Origin: Symsagittifera roscoffensis
Taxonomy: Eukaryota; Xenacoelomorpha; Acoela; Convolutidae
Direction of reading: 5' to 3'
Length of the DNA stretch: 64,000 nucleotides
Assembly: GCF_963678635.1 (NCBI RefSeq)
Contig: NC_087071.1
Span: 39,759,797-39,823,796, forward strand
Each line of letters opens with the position of its first letter. The stretch's first letter is position 1. The translations under genes and the position numbers were made by a program. Below, one piece after another: positions 1-10,329 of this stretch. The notes beneath the pieces were generated by a model, which did no database searches, had not been told where the DNA came from, and worked only from the letters and a program-made list of their open reading frames with translations.

Positions 1-1592
1 CGCTTTGAAAAACATCTTTCAAAACATCACTCGGAAAGAAGTTCAACTTCAAAAGAAGTTTTTTTGAATAGCTGAAATTGAAAAACATATTTTAACTTCA
101 TTCATAATCTGTTTGAAATCGTGAATTATTTCAGACATCTTTTTGTGACACGGCTACTTTAGTTTTGGAGCCATGTGAGGTTCAAGATCATCAACGTAAT
201 CCTACAAAAAGAGCTAAAAAAGACGAAAAAGAAATTGACATGCTGACACTTCTCGAAGCCACAGAAGACATAGTGCCTTTGACCTTTGTCCCTTGTTCCA
301 ACGGTGTCCTCAAGGTTTGTTAACAAAATAATTACAAGCTTTGGAAGTGTGTGCCGCAATTTTTGCAGATGTCATAAAGTTAGGAATATATGTCTCAGCG
401 CCCGATCAAAATAATTTGTATAAAAATTCAATTCTTTGTTTCTCAGGTTGGATCAACTGCTTTCTATGGAGGGGAAAATTGCAGAGTAGACAGCTTGGAG
501 TTTGAAGGAAGGACAAAAAAGGCCTTTGCACAGTTGACATGCATAAATAACGAGGACATTTCTATAAGGATGCCTGCACTCTTGGTTCAGCTAGCTTGTG
601 AAGACTACCTCAAGGTAAAGTTTTTTTAATGAAACATTCCGAATTTTTATTGTCCCCGATTCCATAAAATTTAACATTGCTTACGACTGAGAAACGATTT
701 AGGAATTCATGTTCAAACCTTTAGCCATAAGGCCCGGAATCCAGTGTCAAATGACAAAACATTGCCAGTTTTTATCACAGGCTAAGGCCTACAATTTTCA
801 TTTGAAACATTCCGAATTTGTCACGTCCCGGATTCCATGGAATTTAACAATGCTTACGACTGAGAAACGAACTAGGAATTCATGTTCAAACCCTTAGCCA
901 TAAGGCCCGGAATCCAGTGTCAAATGACAAAACATTGCCAATTTTTATCACAGGCTAATGCCTACAATTTTTTTTATCGTTTTCAAAAACTGAAATACTT
1001 TGTTCAAAAGTACAGGATTTTGGCACGTAAAAATACAGGCTATTGCCTACAATTTTTATCGTTTTCAAAAACTCAAATACTTTTATTCAAAAGTACAGGA
1101 TTTTGGCACGTGACTAATTTTGTAACATTTCAGCATGAAACGTGTGACTTCAATGCAATTGAACATCCAATCAATTTATCGTTTGCGGTGTTTTCCGCCT
1201 TGAAACGTGCTGTTGGACTGGCTAGGGACAAAAACTCCATCACTTTCAATCTTGGACCCGTGACCAAACTAACAAGACAAATAATGGGTTTTTCGACAGA
1301 ATCCCAAAAGGAAGTGGTCAAGTTTAGTGCAGCAATATCCGAAGGAATTCGAGGCTGCCACAAATCTTGGGATTCTGTGTTGGGTAGCAGGTGGGATGTA
1401 TTGCCCGCACAAAAAGAGAATGGTCATGATACACTTATAAAGTATTTAAGGATTACAGAACACCGTGAATTCACAAGTTTCAACTTACGATGCAACGTTC
1501 AAACGTGCACAGGCCACTACGCAAGTGAAGAAGACTACCGGACTCTTTTTTCACACAACTTAGAACAGTCAAAACTCCATTATTTTTATTAG
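1..1592 (+). CDS. 3' part of a spliced gene of unknown function, zinc-finger tail in first visible exon
   Basis: I infer four exons: 1-57, 135-314, 447-614 and 1134-1592 (stop TAG). All three introns are phase 0 with acceptors ending TTTCAG, TCTCAG and TTTCAG, and the frame stays open across every join (about 287 aa visible). The gene continues off the left edge. The first exon ends with a His-rich stretch (HLSKHH followed by Ser/Thr), which looks like the second half of a C2H2 zinc finger. The later exons have scattered Cys pairs but no family I recognise. The last exon is a 152-residue segment with no repeats or membrane segments. Intron 3 (615-1133) is swollen by copies of a dispersed repeat. 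It could be a host gene or a cargo gene of a transposon, since the same repeat family sits in the introns of the JmjC gene. The exon structure is well supported; the function is unknown. Confidence 0.6.
705..1112 (+). repeat. Two to three copies of a dispersed repeat inside intron 3
   Basis: Copies begin at about 709 and 882 with GTTCAAACC(T/C)TTAGCCAT and run through a CCCGGAATCCAGTG motif into a T-rich end. A shorter fragment around GTACAGGATTTTGGCACG is repeated at about 1009-1027 and 1093-1111. The same sequence forms both arms of the foldback element at 6893-7437. Short open frames over this stretch are repeat-derived, not genes. Confidence 0.75.
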
Positions 1593-1871
1593 TTCAACTA
1601 GTTCAAAGTTCCAGTGTTTTCGCGTGAATGTGATCAATTAAAGTTTCATAAACTTCAAACCTTGTTGACAATGTAACTTTTTTCAAATCCGAAAATTGGC
1701 AATCATCTTTTTCTCTCTTTTAAATGAAAAGAAAACAAATTGTTTGCAAACACTTCAATTGGAAATGTTTCTCATGAGGCTCATAGTAAGAGCTTTAAGC
1801 TATGTTTTTTTGACAGTGTCAGTACAAGCAGTACTGAAAAAAAATTACAGTATAATCATAATCATCATCAT
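1593..1871. other. Downstream flank of the first gene, target side of the LINE
   Basis: AT-rich sequence between the stop codon and the LINE. It probably holds the 3' UTR of the first gene. It ends with an ATCATCATCATG run that matches the sequence on the other side of the LINE and is likely its target-site duplication. No gene is seen. Confidence 0.4.
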
Positions 1872-1899
1872 GTTGTTGTTGTTGTTGCCCTTCTGAGAT

Positions 1900-2973
1900 C
1901 TATTCGTCGCTCGTTGTTGGGTCCAGGGTTTTGGGGAGTTTCAGGAATATTGCTGTCTTCTTCGGTTGCTTCCAGAGATCGGCTGGGGTTAAGTTCGTAG
2001 GATTTGCGATGCAGTCGAACAGGTGTATAGTTGTGTGGCTTGTTTGCTGGCAGTCCGGGCAAAGTTCGCTTACTGTCGGGTCAATTCTGTTCATGTACGA
2101 GTTCAGGAACTTTGAGTAGCCGGATCTGAGCTGTGCCAGTGTTCTTCTTGTTGTTCTTGGTAATTCGGTTTCTTCTTTGGCAATTTTTGGTGGATTGTGT
2201 CCGAGGACTGCTGGGTATTCGTAGGTTTGTAAGGCGTCGCGTACTTCATTTGTGTGGATCGTTTTTAGCAGGTTTCTGTACTTCTTTTCGGTTAGAGGTC
2301 TGTTGCTGTCGAGAAGAGGTTCAATGTATCTTTCTTCATATCGTGTTTGGAGGGTTTCTTTCACGAGTCTTGGTGGGTTCTTGGGTTCTTTCGTGAGTTG
2401 GTTTCCTGGGTGATCTGGCAAGTGGTTGGCGAGATGATGTTGTATCGTTCGCATTCTGAGGTGTCGTCTAACTGGTAGAACGGATGTTTCTTGGTGAAGG
2501 CGGTCTATGTGAGTCATGGCGTGGCATCCGGTGATTGTTCTCAGGGCGCTGTTTTGGACCTTCTGTAGTTTCTCGATGTTGCTTTCGGAGAGTGTGGGCG
2601 TTATCACAGCGGCGCCGTACTCAAGTTTAGAGCGAACAACGGCTTTGTAGGTCATGAGGAGTGTTTCCTTGTCGCTTCCCCAGTCAGTGCCGGCAAGCGC
2701 TTTCAGGGCGTTGTTGCGTTGAGAGCATTTCTTCGCAGTGTCTCTGCAATGGGCCCCGAAAGTGTGCATGGTGTCGAAAGTGATGCCGAGGATCTTCGCT
2801 TGGTTGTTCATTCTTATTTGTTCATTGTTTATCTTCACTTCAGGAACGGTTTTGTATTGGGCTGTCTGTGGTGTCATCAGCGTGACAAAACTCTTGTCAA
2901 AGGAGATCTGGAGGTTTCGCTCTTCGAAGAAGTTCACTAGCTCTGCGAGGTACTCCGTTTGTTTTCCTGCCAT
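1900..2973 (-). pseudogene. LINE ORF2, C-terminal RT part with Cys/His tail
   Basis: An open frame of 357 codons that continues the LINE after the deletion. It shows the post-catalytic RT block (LGITFD, then KLEYGAAV and LQNSALRTITG-type motifs). It ends with the usual jockey/CR1-like tail, where a CPDC...H....C pattern (SELCPDCQQTSHTTIHLFDC) gives a Cys/His knuckle near the C terminus. The frame differs from the upstream piece, so the join at about 2940-2975 is both a deletion and a frame change. Confidence 0.85.
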
Positions 2974-4367
2974 TGCTGGTATGTCGGTGCCGACAGGTCA
3001 ATCGCGACAAGCAGAGTCCTGTCGGCTGGTTTCTTTCTGTTGAAGCCGTTGGAGATGGCTGTCGTGATGTCACAAAGAGCGGTGACCGTCGAGTGCTTGG
3101 ACCGGAAGCCGTGTTGGTGACTGGCGAAGTGGAGGTGTTCGGTGATGAGAGGTTGGATGCACTTCTCCAGGATCTTCGAGGCTGGGCAAAGCAAGGAGAC
3201 GGGTCTGTACGAGTTGCTGAGGCCTGCGTCTTTGCCTGGTTTCAGCAGCGGAATAATGACTGACGACTTCCAAATTGCTGGGATCTGGCATTTGCTGAGC
3301 GACAGGTTGAAGATCTTCGTGAGGTAGTTGATAGCATTTGGTCCGAGGTGTTTCATGTGAGTGGTCGAGATGTTGTCTGGGCCGAATGCTTTGGAGTTCT
3401 TCGCGTTCTGTATGGCAGTTTTTACTTGTTTGGAGGTAATGACTGGGGCGTCGTTGAGAGGTTGTTTCTTTATGTTTCTGTTTATTTTCCTGTTGTCTTT
3501 CTCGGTCTTGTGGTTCATTGGTCTTGCGTATTGTATATTGAAAGCGTTGCTCATACTGCTGGCGTCTTTAATCTGTTTTTCGTTGAATTTTATTCCTTGA
3601 TTTGGAGGGGCACTTTGTTTCTTTCCTGTGATCGCGCCGATCGTCTTCCAGAGTTTGGTCACATTGGTGCTTCTGTCGAATGTTGCCACATGCTCTTTCC
3701 ATTTCTCCATTCTTTGCTTGGAAATAAGGAAGTCTATCCTGGCGTTCAAGGTCGGAATGTCTTCGGAGTGAGGGTTGTTTCTTCTTGTTTCGTCTCTTTG
3801 CTTGATCAGGCGGGAGGCTTCTAGCGGAATGTTGGGCTTGGCTTTGGGAATGCGTCCGGAGGGAATGTTGTGAGCAGAAGCAGTGTTCAGAATCTTCCTG
3901 AAGACTTTCTCTCCGCCGTGGGCGTCAGATGGTTCTTCTTCGCTCAGAAAGAGTTCTTCTGTTTCCTGTTTGAAGGTGTCCCAGTCGGCTCTGCTGAGGT
4001 TCACGAAGGTGCGCTTGGGTGCTCTGACTTCTGTGTCCTTCTTCAGTTCGATCTTCATGGGAAGGTGATCTGAGCCCAGGGTGATCTCTGTTTTCCAGGA
4101 GAGGTCGAGAAGCAGGTCGGAGGAGGCCATGCTGATGTCCGGCGAGGATGGCTGATCTCCTCGTGGGAGACGAGTTGGGTGAATGTCCATGGTGTTGAAG
4201 TCGACAGTTTCGTGAATGAGGGTCATGAGTCCGCCACCTCCTTGACCACGATCCCGTTGGATGGCAGTATAGCCAGGGAACTTCGGCGTCTTGTTCCGTT
4301 CTTGTAGTTTGGTCTCTTGAAGGGCGGCAACTGTGATCTTCCCTTCTTGTAGGTAGTTGCTTGGCAT
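2937..4367 (-). pseudogene. LINE ORF2, endonuclease and N-terminal RT part
   Basis: An open frame of 476 codons. It begins near the endonuclease motif VAALQETKLQ. The endonuclease closing motif GSDHLPM is present, but the middle of the domain (the region that should carry the catalytic Asp/Asn block) is missing: the frame jumps from an IHPTRLPRG stretch directly to SSPDI. The RT thumb-side motifs follow: AFGPDNIS, IPLLKPGKD, YRPVSLL and QHGFRSKHST. It then breaks at the first catalytic motif, VAIDLSA, where the sequence jumps to unrelated residues and stops. The next frame (1900-2973) resumes well after the FADD catalytic box. RNA-templated copying would need that box, so the enzyme is dead. 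Confidence 0.85.
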
Positions 4368-5238
4368 AAACGGCTGTCAGGTTGAAGGATTTGCCTTTAA
4401 CTTTTTGTTTGGACTTGGGGCTGGACTGACTAGGACACAATCATGTTGCCTCATCATCATCATGAGTTCGATTCGCTTTTCCAAAAGTTCAACTTTAGAG
4501 AAGTTGTTACCCAGGTTCGAAGAGTTTCCAGTTGCAAGTAATTTATCCTGGAAAACAATACTGGATGACATCAAAAAAAATATTCAACTTTATACTATAA
4601 ATATAGTATACTACATATAGCATATATTGATATAATAATAATAATATTGATATACTTGATATACATTGAATATATATGTAAGTTACATCAAGCCTTGATG
4701 AGTAATATTACTGAGTAATATTAAATTAATTTTGTCATAAACTCAGAGAAGTTTTACCAAAACGTTATGAATAAAATTGTGTGAAAAATATTCAATATTT
4801 GGCATAAACGGCTGTCAGGTTGAAGGATTTGCCTTTAACTTTTTGTTTGGACTTGGGGCTGGACTGACTAGGACACAATCAAGTTGCCTCATCATCATCA
4901 TGAGTTCGATTCGCTTTTCCAAAAGTTCAACTTTAGAGAAGTTGTTACCCAGGTTCGAAGAGTTTCCAGTTGCAAGTAATTTATCCTGGAAAACAATACT
5001 GGATGACATCAAAAAAAATATTCAACTTTATACTATAAATATAGTATACTACATATAGCATATATTGATATAATAATAATAATATTGATATACTTGATAT
5101 ACATTGAATATATATGTAAGTTACATCAAGCCTTGATGAGTAATATTACTGAGTAATATTAAATTAATTTTGTCATAAACTCAGAGAAGTTTTACCAAAA
5201 CGTTATGAATAAAATTGTGTGAAAAATATTCAATATTT
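4363..5238. repeat. 438-bp head-to-tail duplication (4363-4800 and 4801-5238)
   Basis: The two units are essentially identical; the one clear difference is ACAATCATGTTGCC against ACAATCAAGTTGCC. Each unit holds the last 80 bp of the LINE, the target flank and an AT-rich stretch ending TTCAATATTT. The second copy runs straight into the last exon of the JmjC gene. Such a clean, young duplication is either real and recent or an assembly join of two alleles. Confidence 0.9.
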
Positions 5239-8200
5239 CAACTTGAGCATAATTTGTACGTACGTTGTCTCTTACTAGGGAAACATGTTGTGCAAACGAT
5301 GAGTCGTGTTTTTTCAGAATTTGACACACGTCAAAAATTGCCGCGAGCTCATCGGCATTTGCGTCGGATCCATCTCTGTAAACAAATTCAAAAATTTCAA
5401 AAAAAATAGATTTTGTCATATTATTCCAGTTATTGATTTTGAGGTTACATTATTATAAACTTCAACCACAGATTTTCACAGTTGACTCTTTAACATGGTG
5501 TTAAACTTTCAAAGATGTTAAACGACTCACTGTACTCGAGACACAATATGAGTAAGCGCAAGGAACGAGAAAGAAGGGTAGCATTCAGTGAACTTTGTTT
5601 TCTGAACGCGTTCTGTCTTGAAGGTATCAGCGGCCAGACGAAGATGATTCTTGAAAATGAAGTTAACTCCATAGGCGACAGAAACGCCTGTCGTCTCCAC
5701 CATATGAATCATATTCGCTGGCATGATTAAACCTTGTCGCGCTTTCAGCGTGATAGCTTGGCACCCTCCCATATTCAAGCCTTCATGGGAACCGAAGAAA
5801 AATTTCCTTCGGGACTGCTGCAGGAACTGGTTGAAGAGATCCTGGTTGATGCTCGTCGGGGCTATCAAGAAGAACGTCTTACATCCTTTCAGTAGAATAT
5901 AGAGGACTGATGTGCTGGAAAAATCTTGGTGGAACATTGTCACAGCGCCATCTTGAGAAATGAGAAGGAAGTTGGACTCTTTATTGGGCCGATATGCTGC
6001 GGGCAATTTTTTTGAATGAATGTGTCCCAGCGAGGTACTCGATAGGAATGACGGTTGTGTAAATTGTGTGATTTTTTGATGTGCGGCATCAGCGTCAATA
6101 ATGTTGTAAAACATGGGAGGTGTTTTTCTGAACAACTGATCCACCTCTTTTCCACCAACTATCCTTGTTTGTTCCTGGATTGGTTCAATACTATAACTTA
6201 GTAAGAAATTAGAAATTAAATTGAAAAAATCATCCAGAGACATTTCAACCTCAACTTTCAGTGAATGAATGACGGTCATGATAAAAATTTTATACTGGCA
6301 ACCTTTGTTGGCAAATCTTTGAAAAGAAAGCGTACTAAAGCGTTAGTAGTACTAACCCTGAAATTCGAGTCGTACGAGCGGAGGGTTAATGGTTTTTTGT
6401 AACCTTCCAATAGAAGCTTCACGACGTTTGGGTTGTCGAGGACTGATTGTGACACTTTTGACGTGAAGCCGTTGAATCGAAAGGCGTCAGGAACAAAAAC
6501 AGCATATTCTGAGTTCAAAAACTCTGCTTCCTGAAGGGCACTTTCGATATGTCGCGCTTCAACTGTCCTTACCAACGATTTCGCGATTTTTACCTGTGAA
6601 TATAATTTTTTTCTGTGTGAAACACTTTTCATTTTTTACGAAAATGAAAACTCACGCAGGATAACACTCTTCGTAAGTCTTGGATAGTCGTGAAGCTCTC
6701 CAGTTGCCTCAAATGCAATATGCGTGAGTCTCTCGGCAAGACTATCTTTACAGAAGGCCAGATAGAAGCGGCCTTAGAATCCACTCTAGTCTGTTTTGCT
6801 TGCTGAAAAAAGGAAGTAAGTGGGTAGTTTGTCCGGGTGAGTCAAACCCATTTGAAAAAACCCAAAGAACCAGCGTTGTGACTTTATTTAAAACAATTAA
6901 CTCCATTCTTCATTCAAGAAATATCATATTTCTATTTCTATCATAAATAATTATTATTTTCACTAAACGTGCCAAAATCCTGTACTTTTGAACAAATTTT
7001 TTCGAGCTTTTGAGAACGATAAAAAAGTTGTAGGCATTGGCCTGTGATAAAAATTGGCAATGTTTTGTTATTTGGCACTGAATTCCGGGCCTTATGGCTA
7101 AAGGTTTGAACATGAATTCCGAGATCAATTTTTTGCATAGTTGACAGCATTCGAAAGTGCCATGGATTCCGGGCCTAATGAATATCTCTCCGGAATCCAT
7201 GGCACTTTCGAATGCTGTCAACTAGGCAAGGAATTGATCTCGGAATTCATGTTCAAACCTTTAGCCATGAGCCCCGGAATCCAGTGTCAAATGACAAAAC
7301 ATTGCAAATTTTTATCACAGGCCAATGCCTACAACTTTTTTTATCGTTCTCAAAAGCTCGAAAAAATTTGTTCAAAAGTACTGGATTTTGGCACGTTTAG
7401 TGAGAATAATTTTTCTTGAATGAAGAATGGAGTTCATTTTTTTACAGTTCACAGGCCTACAATTTTTTTATCGTTCTCAAAAGCTCGAAAAAATTTGTGA
7501 ATTTTTCGAGATTAATGATTAACAATGTTACCTTGTTTGCAGTTGAACTTTGCTGTTCTTCTGTATCAAGAAGATTGAAGTTGAACTTAAAGTCATCCCC
7601 AACTTCAGAGTCAACTTCAGCTGTTTCAAACAGTTCTTCCTCTTCAAGAGGAAGCTTTTCCTGTGCAGTTCCCGGACTTTTCGTAGAACTCGTTGAATGT
7701 TCTTCTTCCTCTTCCAGTGGAAGTTCAGCATTTTCTTGGTTCACTGAACAGGATGTTGTTGGCAACATTTGTGCTGTTCCTGCCTGTGGAGAACTCGTTG
7801 AAGGTTCTTCTTCCTCTTCCAGTGGAAGTTCAGCATTTTCTTGTTGGTTCACTGAACAGGATGTTGTTGGCAACATTTGTGCTGTTCCTGCCTGTGGAGA
7901 ACTCGTCGTTGAAGGTTCTTCTTCCTCTTCCAGTGGAAGTTCAGCATTTTCTTGTTGGTTCACTGAACAGGATGTTGTTGGCAACATTTGTGCTGTTCCT
8001 GCCAGTGGAGAACTCGTTGATTTTTTTTTGGCTTGTTGAAGTTGACTGGGCAAATAAAACACCTGGGAGTCAACTGCGTCCATGTCTAAACACAACTGGT
8101 CTATATTGACTATGACTTCCGAAGTTTGGAGTCCAAAATCTTACATAACAAAAAAAATTGGTTGAAAATCATGTTCAACATTCAAGTTGCAATTGATTAT

Positions 8201-9273
8201 TTTATTATTTTAGTTTTTTTCAGTCACTAAAATAGCGGTTTTTTTTTTATTGCAAAATTTTTTTTTTCAGTTGGCCAAAAGCAACCCATGGCCTGAGGGC
8301 TAACAAAACCTTACCAAACCGAAACTCTTCGTCTTCAAACTGCTTGCTTCGACGTCTATCAGCCAGGGAAAACGCTTTTTTGCAGCCTTTCCATGTTCTC
8401 ACGACTGCATCAAAGTTTGTTCGTGTTGGCGCCAGAAAATTTGCTTCGACTCCTCGTACACGATTGCTCCTGATTCTGTTCCAGCAGTAGGGACTCAATG
8501 CATGTTCAGCAACTGCATAGATGTCCGCGAACCAAGAAGATTCGGGCACACCGCAAAACATGCATCGGAGCATGCTCTCCCGTTTGACCTGCTTAGCTCG
8601 GCAAACGTTTAGTCTTCTGTGGCGGTTGAGCGTGCCGGTAGAGTGAAAGACTTTACGACATTCTAAAAAAATTATAGTTTATCACTGATATATCATGGGA
8701 TGATGGAAGCAAAATTCTAATATGTGAATGATTATTGATTAATAACATGATGTAATTTAATTACAGTACTGGCTTCTGGAAAAACAAATAAAAGTTTTGT
8801 TGATTACCAGGTTACATACATGCCATTTTCCTGTAAATATCGGTTGTACATGCCGTTTTCCTGTAAATATCGGTTGTTCTAATATGGTTGATTTCAGTGA
8901 TTCGTCACGAATTCGTGAATTACGAATTCATTCACGACAATGATTCGTGACGGTCACGAAACGGTTTCAGTAATTTAGTATAACCCGGTTATACGGGCCG
9001 TATCATGACAATGATTGTCACACTTGACGGTCAATATTTCAGTATTTAAATAATTTATTTTTCTTTATAATGCAATCTAGAGGTTTTTGTCAATCAAAAA
9101 ATCAATCAAATGAACTTTAAATTCACTCAAAAACACAAAGTGTATTTTGTTTAAGACCAATCATAACTGTAGTTCAACTGAATGATGGTTTAACCATTCT
9201 AATTTACACTTAATTATTATAATTACTTACCATTGCAGGTTTTGTCAGTTTCTCTTCTCTGACGATTTGGCAT
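5192..9273 (-). CDS. Zinc finger - acidic repeat - JmjC (KDM2/PHF8-type) lysine demethylase-like protein
   Basis: Seven exons give one open frame of 761 aa: 9273-9231 (ATG), 8662-8315, 8139-7532, 6802-6656, 6593-6357, 6249-5531 and 5375-5192. Codon phase agrees at each join; the weakest is the 6356-6250 intron, whose acceptor is poor. Exons 1-2 build a C-x2-C-x12-H-x5-C finger (CNECRKVF...HRRLNVC) and then a second C-x2-C...H-x5-C finger (CMFC...HALSPYC). Exon 3 is an acidic linker with three near-identical repeats. Exon 6 holds the JmjC domain. The FHQDF pair and the later His in MIHMVET fit the Fe(II) His-Asp-His triad, and TSVLYILLKG and FFLIAPT match the KDM2/PHF8 subgroup. By family, such enzymes remove methyl groups from histone lysines in the nucleus using 2-oxoglutarate. 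The substrate here is unknown. It lies head-to-tail behind the BRCT/transposase-like gene. Confidence 0.72.
6893..7437. repeat. Long inverted-repeat (foldback) element inside an intron of the JmjC gene
   Basis: The two arms of about 260 bp are reverse complements around a centre near 7176. The outer ends read AACTCCATTCTTCATTCAAG and its complement; the inner part carries CCATGGATTCCGGGCC on one side and CCGGAATCCATGGC on the other. Each arm holds one copy of the dispersed repeat seen at 709-1112. It resembles a foldback/MITE-like element with no coding capacity. A further partial copy lies at 7447-7500. Confidence 0.85.
7697..8020 (-). repeat. Three tandem ~108-bp coding repeats in the acidic linker of the JmjC protein
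   Basis: Each unit encodes about 35-36 residues with a Gly-Thr-Ala-Gln-Met-Leu-Pro start, a Cys-Ser-Val-Asn-Gln middle and a run of five Glu. The copies are nearly identical at the DNA level and differ by one or two codons, so they are recent or homogenised. A fourth, degraded unit follows towards 7620. Confidence 0.9.
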
Positions 9274-9320
9274 TTCTCGCCGAAAATAAGAAATTTAACT
9301 TGTAACAATTGTTGAATTTA

Positions 9321-9397
9321 AATTCAACTTTGAAAGTTTGAAGGTGGATTATAATCTTCAAGATTATAATCCACCTTCAAACTTTCAAAGTTGAATT
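9321..9397. repeat. Perfect 77-bp palindrome (38-bp arms, 1-nt centre)
   Basis: Left arm 9321-9358 and right arm 9360-9397 are exact reverse complements around a single C at 9359. The inner sequence reads ATAATCTT-C-AAGATTAT. It ends 48 bp upstream (in gene direction) of the JmjC gene's ATG at 9273, so it lies in its promoter or 5' UTR. RNA from either strand would fold into one uninterrupted hairpin. Confidence 0.95.
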
Positions 9398-9512
9398 GAA
9401 GTTCGCTGCGATTAACGAATAAATGAAAAATAATTGAACAATGTTATCAATAACTCTTCGCCGACAAGAAGGTTACGAGAAAAGACACGAGAAAGTTATA
9501 TACTATTCCTGC

Positions 9513-9779
9513 CGTTTCAAAGCTCATGTGACTAATTAAACGTGTGTGTGAATAACAATGCACTGCCACGTGTTATTATTGGAAGCATTGGACAAGTGTG
9601 CTAAATTACTGTAAACTATTTACTGTTAACGTTTCAAAGCTCATGTGACTAACTAAACGTGTGCATTGAACAACAATGCACTGCCACGTGTTTCAGAGAA
9701 ACTTTCTCAGAGAAACGGATTTATTGCTATGGTAACAGAGAAAGCATTGGACAAGTGTGCTAAATTACTGTAAACTACT
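9513..9779. repeat. Imperfect direct repeat in the intergenic region
   Basis: Copy 1 (9513-9618) and copy 2 (9630-9779) share GTTTCAAAGCTCATGTGACT, AACAATGCACTGCCACGTGT and GCATTGGACAAGTGTGCTAA. Copy 2 has about 45 bp extra. CACGTG (E-box) occurs in both. It lies between the BRCT gene's 3' end and the JmjC gene's 5' end, so it may belong to the JmjC promoter. The function is not known. Confidence 0.75.
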
Positions 9780-9956
9780 GATTTTGATGGGGGCCGTTTT
9801 TTTGCAATAATTTATTTTGTGTAATCTCAAAAAAATTGGGTGCCGAAATCCGAGGACTGAATTCTTTTCTGGCCCGGAATCCGGGACACAGCCTTTTTAA
9901 CAGTTACCATCTAGTAGCACTGTACTACTAGTACATCATGTAGCAATTACATAAAC

Positions 9957-10200
9957 TTATATATATATATATATATATTAAAGCTGCCTATATATATATA
10001 TATAATTTATATATATATCATACTTGAAGTAACTTACATGGACTTGAAGTCCACGGTAGACTGGACTGAGTATATAATATATTATATGATTATTATGAAC
10101 ACTATTATAGTATAATATTATACTAATATTACTAATATATACTAATATTGATACTATAACTATTATACTATCATAGTATGATATATATTATTATGTATAT
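9957..10200. repeat. AT microsatellite tract
   Basis: Long runs of (TA)n and TATTA-type imperfect repeats with two CCTATATATATA stretches. The tract sits just beyond the 3' end of the BRCT/transposase-like gene. No coding signal is seen. Confidence 0.85.
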
Positions 10201-10329
10201 GATGTAATTAATCTTTATTGATGGACAAAACTAGGAAGGACAAAACTAAATTGCACGTCACTGTCAACTTTTGAAAACGGTTTTAGTGGAAATTAAGATA
10301 ATAACAAAATTGAAAGACAAATGAAAAAG

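Larger units (their letters stand above)
1872..4450 (-). mobile_element. Jockey/CR1/I-like non-LTR retrotransposon (LINE), 5'-truncated and internally deleted
   Basis: It is read on the minus strand from about 4450 to 1872. The 3' end is a (CAA)n tail. An 11-12 bp repeat, (A)TCATCATCATG, lies at 1859-1871 and again at 4452-4464, as expected for target-primed insertion, although it is a simple repeat. The coding part holds an AP endonuclease, a reverse transcriptase and a Cys/His-rich tail. Both enzyme domains have lost blocks, so it cannot move by itself. The 5' terminal 80 bp are included in the 438-bp tandem duplication at 4363-5238. Confidence 0.85.

Noticed and set aside
882..1592. A 236-codon plus frame starting at 882
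   Set aside because: Its first 80 residues come from the dispersed repeat in the intron. Only the part after the TTTCAG at 1133 is exon.
7420..8109. Long plus-strand frames over the acidic repeat (207 and 138 codons)
   Set aside because: They are mirror images of the Glu-rich coding repeat on the minus strand and would encode poly-Ser/Pro/Leu runs. The minus frame has splice sites and joins correctly to zinc-finger and JmjC exons.
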